From Streptomyces spectabilis (GTDB taxonomy: Bacteria; Actinomycetota; Actinomycetes; Streptomycetales; Streptomycetaceae): a DNA stretch of 64,000 nt. The stretch lies in the NCBI RefSeq assembly GCF_008704795.1, contig NZ_CP023690.1:7326501-7390500 (forward strand), given 5' to 3'. Below are positions 58,062 to 64,000 of this stretch, one piece after another. Position 1 is the stretch's first letter. Each line of letters begins with the position of its first letter. The position numbers and the translations under genes were made by a program. The notes under the pieces were generated by a model. It worked only from the letters and a program-made list of their open reading frames with translations, ran no database searches and had not been told where the DNA came from.

Positions 58062-61000
58062 CTACACGGAGCCGAGGTGCTCGGCGAGCAGCGCCGGGGT
58101 CGGCGCCTGGAAGACCGCCCGCACCGGCACCCGCAGGCCGAGCTCCGCGCCCGCACGGCCGCTCAGCCGGACCGCGAGCTGCGACGTCCCGCCGAGGTCG
58201 AAGAAGTCGTCGTCGACGCCGACCTCATCGCGCTGGAGCAGCTCCGCGAACAGGGCGGCCAGGGCGCCCTCCCGCCCGGTGCGCGGCGTCCGGCCCGCGC
58301 CCGGGTCGGCCGCACTGCCCGCGCCACGGCGCGGGGCGGGCAGCGCGGCCCGGTCCAGCTTCCCGTTCGGGGCCAGCGGCAGCCGGTCGAGGACCACGAA
58401 CGCGGACGGGATCATGAAGGTGGGCAGCCGGTCCACCACATAGCGCCGCAGCACCCGCGGGGTAAGACCGGCCGCCGCCGTGCCGCCCGGCTCGGCCGGT
58501 ACGACGTAGGCGACGAGGGCACCGCTGCCCGAGCCCGCCGCGGGGCGGAGCGCGACCACGGCCTGGACGATGTCGGGGTGGGCGACCAGGGCCGCCTCGA
58601 TCTCGGCCGGCTCGATGCGGATGCCGCGCAGCTTCATCTGGCCGTCGTCGCGCCCGAGGAGCTCCAGCTGCCCGTCGGCGTTCCACCGGGCCAGGTCGCC
58701 GGTGCGGTACATCCGCTCGCCCGCGGGACCGAACGGGTCGGCCAGGAAGCGCTCCGCGGTCTGGCCCGGCCGCGCGTGGTAGCCGCGGCCCACCGCGCCC
58801 GCCACGAACAGCTCGCCCGCCACGCCCTGCGGGACCGGCACCAGACCGGGGCCGAGCACGTACGTGCGCATGTTGCCCAGCGGCGTCCCGATGGGCACGC
58901 CGCCCTCGCCGTGCCAGCCGTCGGGGACGGTGAACGTGGTGGCGTAGAAACTCTCCGTCTGGCCATAGGCGTTGATCAGGGTCGTGTCCGGGAGGGCCGC
59001 CCGCACCTGGTCGGCCAGGGCCGCCGTGAGCTTCTCCCCGGCGAACACCGCTGTGTCCACGGTCAAACGCCCCTGGATCCGCTCCAGTACCTCGGCGAAC
59101 ACCGACGGGACCGTGTGCAGGACGGTGCCCGACCACTGCCCGCGCTCACCGAGCTCAAGCACGTCGCGGACGACCTCGACGGTGGCGCCGGTGCTCAGCG
59201 CGGTGAACACCTCGAACACCGACACGTCGAAGTTGATGGAGCTGCTCGCCAGCATCCGCGCGCCGGGCCGCATGCGCACGATGGAGGCCAGGCGGATCAC
59301 GCCGTTGACGATGTTGGCGTGCGAGAGGGCCACGCCCTTCGGCGTGCCCGTCGAGCCGGAGGTGTACATCAAGTAGGCGAGGTTGTCGGGCCGCGGCGGC
59401 TGTGCGGGGGTGACTCCGGAGCCGTCCCCGGCGGGATCGTCATCGTCGAGGCCGAGCTCTTCGATCAGGCAGCACGTGATGTCGTGCTCCGGCAGCGTCC
59501 CCGCGGTGTCGGCGTCCGTGAGGATCAGGCCGGGCGCGGCGTCCTGGAGGAGATGGCCGAGGCGGCGGCTGGGGTAGCGGGGGTCGATCGGCAGATAGCC
59601 GGCGCCGGACTTCAGGATGCCGAGGAGCGCCACCACCAGGTCGGCGGAGCGCGGCAGGGCGAGGCCCACCACCGACTCCGGGCCGACCCCGGCGGCAAGG
59701 AGCGTGCGGGCGAGCCGGTCGGTGCGCTCGTCCAGTTCGCGGTACGTCAGCGACACGTCGCCGCAGACCACCGCCACGGCGTCCGGGGCCGCGGCGAACT
59801 GCGGCGCCACCAGCTCCGGGATCGTCACCGGCGGGGTGGGGGCCGCGGTGTTCACGAAGTCCACGAGCAGCCGCTGCCGTTCGGCGTCGTCGAGGACGTC
59901 GACCGCGCCCACCCGCACCGCGGGATCGGCGGTCACGTGCCGCAGCGCGCGCAGATAGCAGGCCGCCAGGTACTCCGCGCCCGCGGCGTCGAACAGGTCG
60001 GCGGCGTACTCGACCGTGCCGCGCAGCTCCGCGCCGCCCGCCGCGGCGCGAAGGCGCAGCGACAGGTCGTAGGGGGTGCTGTCCAGCGGCGCCGGCCACG
60101 CGGTGACCGTCAGGCCGGGCAGCGCGGGGGTGGGCTCCGGGCCCTCGCTCAGGTCGAACTCCACCTGGAACAGCGGGTGGTGGGCCAGGGAGCGCTGCGG
60201 GTCGAGCGCGTCCACGAGGAGGGCGAACGGCAGGTCCCGGTGGGCTTCGGCCGCCGCCGTCCTGCGGCGCACCTGGTCCAGGAGGTCCGTGAAGGCCGGG
60301 TTGCCGCTCAGGTCCGCCCTGAGCACCCAGGTGTCGTCGAAGGGGCCCACGCAGCGGGCCCAGGACGCGTCGGGGCGCCGCGCGTCCGACGAGCCGATGG
60401 GGATGTCCGCGCCGCTGCCCAGCTGGTGGAGCACCACCGCGAGGGCGGCGCGCAGCACCGTGCCGGCGGGCACCCCGCGCTGTGCGGCGAGGCCGGTCAC
60501 CGCCGCGGTGAGGTCCTCGTCCACGACCAGGGGGACCCGGCCCGCGCGGTGGCTCGCCTCCGGCGGCCGGGGCCGGTCGGCGGGCAGCGGCAGCGGCGCC
60601 GGCACGCCCGCCAGTTCGGTGCGCCAGAAGGCGGTGTCGCGCGCGAAGGCGCCGTGCGGTCCGCTCTCCTCCTCCAGGAACTTCTGCTCCCACAGGGCGA
60701 AATCCGCATGGGGAACCAGCGTGTCCGGCCAGACGGGCGCGACCCCGTCCCGGCGCGCGGCGTAGGCGGCCGCCAGGTCGTCGGCCAGCGGCCGCAGCGA
60801 TGCCTCGTCCGCGGCGATGCGGTGCGTCACCAGGACGAGCACGTGTTCCTCGGGAGCGCACCGCAGGACCGTGGCGCGTACCGGAATGTCGGTGGTGAGA
60901 TCGAAACGGTGGGACACCCGCGCGGAGACGGCGTCGGAAAGCCGCTCGGGCGCCACCTCGACCAGGGATACGGCGAGGTCGATTTCGGACTCGGGCAGTA

Positions 61001-61211
61001 CGCGCCGGGCGGGAACTCCCTCCGCGTCCTCGGCGCATATCGTGCGCAAACCTTCGTGGCGGGCCACGACGTCCCTGACGGCGCCCATCAGCGCGGTCGT
61101 TTCGAGGGCCCCGGTCATCCGCAGCACCAACGGAATGTTGTGCATGGCCGACGGGCCCTGAATTCGGTGGATGAGCCACAGTCGGCGCTGCGCAAGTGAC
61201 AACGGATTCAT
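58062..61211 (-). CDS. Non-ribosomal peptide synthetase module, C-A-T
   Basis: A 1049-residue single module. The condensation-type domain (1 to about 445) has intact C1 [10 protein letters not shown]2 RHEGLRT, C6 [13 protein letters not shown] and C7 HHPLFQVEF. The active-site C3 motif HHxxxDG reads H130-R131-IAA-D135-E136. The adenylation domain (about 460-965) has [29 protein letters not shown] and NGKLDR. By alignment to GrsA I read the pocket as D-V-F-S-V-A-A-Y-A-K, which I cannot assign. The carrier domain has S1010 in [10 protein letters not shown]. There is no thioesterase domain. ATG 61211 follows AAGGAG by 9 nt. It reads left, convergent with the antiporter and divergent from the ferredoxin. 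Confidence 0.95.
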   Translation of the reverse strand: MNPLSLAQRRLWLIHRIQGPSAMHNIPLVLRMTGALETTALMGAVRDVVARHEGLRTICAEDAEGVPARRVLPESEIDLAVSLVEVAPERLSDAVSARVSHRFDLTTDIPVRATVLRCAPEEHVLVLVTHRIAADEASLRPLADDLAAAYAARRDGVAPVWPDTLVPHADFALWEQKFLEEESGPHGAFARDTAFWRTELAGVPAPLPLPADRPRPPEASHRAGRVPLVVDEDLTAAVTGLAAQRGVPAGTVLRAALAVVLHQLGSGADIPIGSSDARRPDASWARCVGPFDDTWVLRADLSGNPAFTDLLDQVRRRTAAAEAHRDLPFALLVDALDPQRSLAHHPLFQVEFDLSEGPEPTPALPGLTVTAWPAPLDSTPYDLSLRLRAAAGGAELRGTVEYAADLFDAAGAEYLAACYLRALRHVTADPAVRVGAVDVLDDAERQRLLVDFVNTAAPTPPVTIPELVAPQFAAAPDAVAVVCGDVSLTYRELDERTDRLARTLLAAGVGPESVVGLALPRSADLVVALLGILKSGAGYLPIDPRYPSRRLGHLLQDAAPGLILTDADTAGTLPEHDITCCLIEELGLDDDDPAGDGSGVTPAQPPRPDNLAYLMYTSGSTGTPKGVALSHANIVNGVIRLASIVRMRPGARMLASSSINFDVSVFEVFTALSTGATVEVVRDVLELGERGQWSGTVLHTVPSVFAEVLERIQGRLTVDTAVFAGEKLTAALADQVRAALPDTTLINAYGQTESFYATTFTVPDGWHGEGGVPIGTPLGNMRTYVLGPGLVPVPQGVAGELFVAGAVGRGYHARPGQTAERFLADPFGPAGERMYRTGDLARWNADGQLELLGRDDGQMKLRGIRIEPAEIEAALVAHPDIVQAVVALRPAAGSGSGALVAYVVPAEPGGTAAAGLTPRVLRRYVVDRLPTFMIPSAFVVLDRLPLAPNGKLDRAALPAPRRGAGSAADPGAGRTPRTGREGALAALFAELLQRDEVGVDDDFFDLGGTSQLAVRLSGRAGAELGLRVPVRAVFQAPTPALLAEHLGSV

Positions 61212-61474
61212 GCGTGCCTACTCCTTATTCGTCCGGCGTGGTCCGAGTCTGTCGGGACCGTCCGCGCCGTGCCATAGTTCCGAGGTGTTCGCCCGGAACA
61301 GTGCGTGCGCATTGCCGTGGCCGACCTCGATGCGCGATTCTCGACGCGTCATTTCGACAAAACCCGGTCGCGTTCCCCCTGTCCCGTCAACGGGACCGGG
61401 GGAGACGAATGACATGGCGATCGGGACCCCACTCACGGACGAGCCGGAACCGACCGGAGCCGAACGGAGAAATC

Positions 61475-61672
61475 GTGCACATCACCGTCGATGAACAGTC
61501 CTGCGTCGGGGCGGGCCAGTGTGTCCTGTCCGTCCCCGACGTCTTCGACCAGGACGAGATGACCGGCCGTGTCGTCCTCCTCCAGGGGCGTCCGCCCGCG
61601 GACCTGGAGGACGACGTGGTCGAGGCCACCCGGGCCTGCCCGGCCCAGGCGATCACCGTGACGGACGACTGA
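61475..61672 (+). CDS. [3Fe-4S] ferredoxin of P450-partner type
   Basis: A 65-residue ferredoxin. The cluster ligands are C-x5-C in SCVGAGQCVLSVPDVFDQD and a third Cys in ACPAQAI. The Gly at the fourth-ligand position marks the [3Fe-4S] type that serves cytochromes P450. GTG 61475 follows GGAGA. An in-frame ATG at 61409 with a better ribosome site (GGGGGAG) would add 22 Arg-rich residues, less likely given family length. It is divergent from the NRPS with a 263-nt gap. No P450 is adjacent, so a partner probably lies past the right edge, or is the P450 at 47.3 kb. Confidence 0.9.
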   Translation: MHITVDEQSCVGAGQCVLSVPDVFDQDEMTGRVVLLQGRPPADLEDDVVEATRACPAQAITVTDD

Positions 61673-61726
61673 TTCTCCGGGCTCGATTCTCCGGGCTCGA
61701 TTCTCCGAGCCTGATTCTCCGGGCCG
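61671..61726. repeat. Four 14-bp tandem repeats, GATTCTCCGGGCTC
   Basis: Copies at 61671-61684, 61685-61698, 61699-61712 and 61713-61726. The first two are identical, the third is GATTCTCCGAGCCT and the fourth GATTCTCCGGGCCG. The first copy supplies two bases of the ferredoxin stop codon, so the array lies wholly in the 3' untranslated part. Confidence 0.85.
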
Positions 61727-61730
61727 TACG

Positions 61731-61774
61731 AGCCGTATCCCCCGGTCGCCTGCGGGCGGCCGGGGGATACGGCT
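61731..61774. terminator. 15-bp hairpin between ferredoxin and dehydrogenase genes
   Basis: AGCCGTATCCCCCGG (61731-61745) pairs perfectly with CCGGGGGATACGGCT (61760-61774) around a 14-nt loop, between two convergent genes. Confidence 0.8.
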
Positions 61775-61875
61775 CTGTGGGGGGAAGGGGCGCCGGACCG
61801 GCCGCGGTGGAGCGGGGGTCCGGCGCCTTGCGCACACGGGGCGAGCGGGGGCGGCGCTGCCCTCGTGCGGGCGGG

Positions 61876-62982
61876 TCAGCTCGTGAGGACCGCCTTCATG
61901 ACCGATCCGTCGGCGACCGCGGCCAGGGCGTCCGCGTGCCGGTCCAGCGGGAACGCCGTCACCAGACTCGCCAGGTCGAACCGGGCGGCGAGCGTCGGCA
62001 GCAGCCGCACGTACTCGACGAGGTGCGCCCCGGTGAAGGCCCAGGAGCCGATGACGTCGAGCTGGCGGTAGACGATCTGGTGCGGGTTGACCAGCGTGTC
62101 ACCGGCGTCCGTGTACTGGCCGATGACCAGGTACGTGCCGCCCCTGCGGGCCAGGTAGAGGCCCTGGGCGACGGCCTGGGGGACACCGGCGCACTCGATG
62201 ACGAGGTCGGCGCCCTGGCCGCCGGTGGCCGCGTGCACCTCGTTCAGGATGTGGTCCGGGTCGGTGGCGTCGGCGATGTTCAGGTGGACGTCGCCGATGC
62301 CCGCGCGCGCCGCGGCCTCCAGACGCTCGGCCGGGCCGCCGATGACGATGACCTTGGCGGCCCCGGAGAGCTGGGCGAAGGCCGCGGCCGCGAGGCCGAC
62401 CGGGCCGCTGCCCTGGACGACGACGACCTCACCGAGCCGCACCGGGCGGCGCTCGTACAGGGCGTGCACGACGGTGGGGCCCGCGCAGGCCAGTGACATC
62501 GCGGCGAGCGGGTCGACGCCGTCGGCCGCCTTGACGACGGTGGTGCCCTCCTGCAGGACGATGTGGTCGGCCCACGAGCCGGACAGCTCGGGACCGTCCA
62601 CGGTCGAGCGGTTGACCCCGTACGTACGGCGGTTCTCGCAGAGCGTCGGCTCGCGGTGGATCCGGCACGGGGGACAGGTCCCGCAGGCGATGGACGAGGC
62701 CCACATGACGGAGTCGCCGGGCTTGAGCTCGGTGCCGAGGGCGTCGTGCGTGAGGCCCTCGCCCAACTCCCGTATCACGCCCAGGCCTTCGTGGCCCAGG
62801 ACGAGCGGGGTGGGGATCGGCAGGTGGCCCTGGTGCAGATGCAGGTCGGTGCCGCAGATGCCGCCGTAGCCGCAGGCGACGATCATGCCGCGCTCCGGTG
62901 CGGCGGGAAGCGGGTACTCGCGCAGCGCGAGGGGCTTGCCGAACTCCTCCAGGACGACGGCGCGGCCGGTGCGGGCGGTCAT
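61876..62982 (-). CDS. Zinc-dependent medium-chain alcohol dehydrogenase
   Basis: A 368-residue MDR enzyme. The catalytic zinc ligands are in YGGICGTDLHLHQGH and LGHEGLGVI. The structural zinc site is C-x2-C-x2-C-x7-C (CGTCPPCRIHREPTLC). The Rossmann motif is VVVQGSGPVGLAAAAFAQL. It probably oxidises an alcohol made by the adjacent Fe/2OG hydroxylase, or a related intermediate, with NAD(P)+. The ATG overlaps the hydroxylase stop (ATGA), so the two are translationally coupled. Confidence 0.93.
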   Translation of the reverse strand: MTARTGRAVVLEEFGKPLALREYPLPAAPERGMIVACGYGGICGTDLHLHQGHLPIPTPLVLGHEGLGVIRELGEGLTHDALGTELKPGDSVMWASSIACGTCPPCRIHREPTLCENRRTYGVNRSTVDGPELSGSWADHIVLQEGTTVVKAADGVDPLAAMSLACAGPTVVHALYERRPVRLGEVVVVQGSGPVGLAAAAFAQLSGAAKVIVIGGPAERLEAAARAGIGDVHLNIADATDPDHILNEVHAATGGQGADLVIECAGVPQAVAQGLYLARRGGTYLVIGQYTDAGDTLVNPHQIVYRQLDVIGSWAFTGAHLVEYVRLLPTLAARFDLASLVTAFPLDRHADALAAVADGSVMKAVLTS

Positions 62983-63791
62983 ACGGTCGCCTCCTCGAGG
63001 TCGTCGAGGAAGGTGCCGTCGAGCGGGGCGAGCGGCGCGGAGTCGCGGCACACCACGTAGTCGGGACGGGCCTCGCCGGGCCAGCTCGGCAGATTGCTGA
63101 CCTCGTTGTACGTCGCGATGAGCAGGCGACGGGCGAAGGGCGACATGTTCGGGGCCGAACCGTGCACGATCTCCGAGGAGAAGAGCACCACGGAACCGGC
63201 CGGGCCCTTCGGGCTGACCATGCCGTGCCGGTCGACGAGGTCGGCCAGCTGCTCGGGGGAGAGCGAGATGTCGTCCGGGTCCAGGTGCTGGCTGGACTTG
63301 CGCTCCTCCTTGCGGCCCTCGTGCACGAGCCCGTCGCGGTGCGAGCCGGGCAGGAAGATGACCGGGCCGTTGAACTCGGTGACGTCGTCGAGGAAGACGC
63401 CCACGTTGACCTGGACCGGGGCGGGCAGGTTGTCGGAGATCTGCCAGGCGAGGAAGTCCTGGTGCCACGCCCACTTGTCGCCGCCGAAGGCGGGCTTGGC
63501 GTTGATCTTGAACTGGTAGACGTACACGTCGTCGGTGAGCAGCTGCTGGGCGGGGACCAGGATGCGCGGGTCACGCATGAGGCGGGCGTATTCGGCCTGC
63601 CGCTGGTGCGAGGAGTACACGGCGCGCACTTCCTCGCCGCCGTCCTCGATGATCCGGTGCGGACCCGGCGTGTTGCAGTCGCGCTGGAACGCCGTGCGCA
63701 GCCGGTCCACCTCGTTCTCGTCCAGCAGGGAATCGAGGAGTAGGAAACCGTTGTCCCGGTACTGCTCCAACTGCTCCTGGGTCAGACGCAT
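62979..63791 (-). CDS. PhyH-type Fe(II)/2-oxoglutarate hydroxylase
   Basis: A 270-residue phytanoyl-CoA-dioxygenase-family enzyme resembling ectoine and amino-acid hydroxylases. The facial triad is complete: H110-x-D112 in WHQDFLAWQ and H210 in SSEIVHGSAPN. R221 follows, placed to bind 2-oxoglutarate. Unlike the halogenase at 54580, Asp is kept, so hydroxylation rather than chlorination is expected. The likely substrate is an amino acid or carrier-bound intermediate of this locus. It is second in the leftward operon, 67 nt after the SDR stop, with AAGGAG 11 nt before the ATG. Confidence 0.92.
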   Translation of the reverse strand: MRLTQEQLEQYRDNGFLLLDSLLDENEVDRLRTAFQRDCNTPGPHRIIEDGGEEVRAVYSSHQRQAEYARLMRDPRILVPAQQLLTDDVYVYQFKINAKPAFGGDKWAWHQDFLAWQISDNLPAPVQVNVGVFLDDVTEFNGPVIFLPGSHRDGLVHEGRKEERKSSQHLDPDDISLSPEQLADLVDRHGMVSPKGPAGSVVLFSSEIVHGSAPNMSPFARRLLIATYNEVSNLPSWPGEARPDYVVCRDSAPLAPLDGTFLDDLEEATV

Positions 63792-63858
63792 GGTTCTTTT
63801 CGCTCCTTATGCGAGGGAGTTCACGTAGGGGGCGCGCACCTGGGTTCGCGCCGGGGGT

Positions 63859-64000
63859 TCACCCCATGAAATGTCCGCCGTCCACGATGAGCTGCTGCCC
63901 CGTGATGTAGGCCGACCGCGACGTCACCAGGAATTCGAGCGCGTCGGCGATGTCCTGCGGGGTGCCGATGCGCTTCTGGGGAATGGAGTCGAGGATGGCC
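63859..64000 (-). CDS. Short-chain dehydrogenase/reductase, C-terminal fragment
   Basis: Only the last 46 residues are in the window. They read RIGTPQDIADALEFLVTSRS then YITGQQLIVDGGHFMG, the classic C-terminal signature of SDR-family oxidoreductases. The N-terminal Rossmann motif and YxxxK lie past the right edge. It is the first visible gene of the SDR, hydroxylase, zinc-dehydrogenase series and shows that the biosynthetic locus continues. Confidence 0.9.
   Translation of the reverse strand, partial: AILDSIPQKRIGTPQDIADALEFLVTSRSAYITGQQLIVDGGHFMG

Noticed and set aside
58077..61199. Rightward open frame of about 1040 codons opposite the NRPS
   Set aside because: The NRPS on the other strand has all core motifs; this frame has none.
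61414..61494. 26-codon ORF overlapping the ferredoxin start, preceded by GGGGGAG
   Set aside because: Its composition is Arg/Glu/Pro-rich and it ends inside the ferredoxin. The same ribosome site also fits an in-frame ATG of the ferredoxin at 61409, so I treat it as a start-site ambiguity.

Overview
The window reads as chromosome of a Streptomyces or close relative. It has very high GC with G/C in third positions, GTG and TTG starts, 4-base ATGA gene overlaps, DmdR-type iron boxes, an actinobacterial cys leader peptide, and many regulators of families expanded in streptomycetes. I found no tRNA, rRNA, transposase, integrase or CRISPR array. Both edges cut genes.

Layout. (1) 1-6.95 kb, leftward: a complete assimilatory sulfate-reduction operon (sulfite reductase, small zinc-ribbon protein, cysH, cysC, cysD, cysN) followed by a truncated sulfonate-type ABC lipoprotein, all behind a 27-codon leader peptide. 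(2) 7-15.4 kb: GNAT, a GAF regulator, an AidB-type acyl-CoA dehydrogenase, a YihY/BrkB membrane protein, an NmrA-type oxidoreductase with a divergent AraC regulator, a second AraC-like protein and a VOC protein. (3) 15.4-21.5 kb: GH2 beta-galactosidase, a 10-bp tandem repeat, a possible leader peptide ahead of an RsgA GTPase, and an Ada/AlkA fusion with an eroded glycosylase core. (4) 21.5-32.1 kb: two secreted proteins behind one iron box, a PPOX-type protein, DUF456, a LuxR-type regulator, a PP2C-like phosphatase with a Pro-rich arm, a pyruvate-oxidase-like enzyme, a GntR regulator, and a FhuF-like protein behind a second iron box. (5) 32.3-38.1 kb: DUF2637/SpdB-like membrane protein, anti-sigma-type kinase, GH38 alpha-mannosidase, TPR-like protein. 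(6) 38.3-47.2 kb: purine catabolism, with a PucR regulator divergent from a three-subunit xanthine dehydrogenase, an NCS2 purine permease and an XdhC maturation factor. (7) 47.3-53.7 kb: lone P450, NodB deacetylase, IclR, serine hydrolase, GlxA/AraC, MBL-fold protein.

(8) 53.7-64 kb is the most distinctive part and continues past the right edge. It is a non-ribosomal peptide locus: a free-standing carrier protein, a SyrB2/CytC3-type Fe(II)/2-oxoglutarate halogenase (His-Gln-Ala in place of His-x-Asp), a type II thioesterase, a CPA2 antiporter, a C-A-T NRPS module whose condensation motif reads HRxxxDE, a [3Fe-4S] ferredoxin, and a leftward operon of SDR, a second Fe/2OG enzyme (with an intact His-x-Asp) and a zinc dehydrogenase. 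The likely logic is chlorination of an aliphatic aminoacyl group on the carrier protein, release or transfer by the thioesterase, incorporation by the NRPS, and further oxidation by the hydroxylase and dehydrogenases. The product is unknown.

A dispersed palindromic repeat occurs four times (about 7.1, 30.3, 33.4 and 37.3 kb), always at gene 3' ends and usually between convergent genes.
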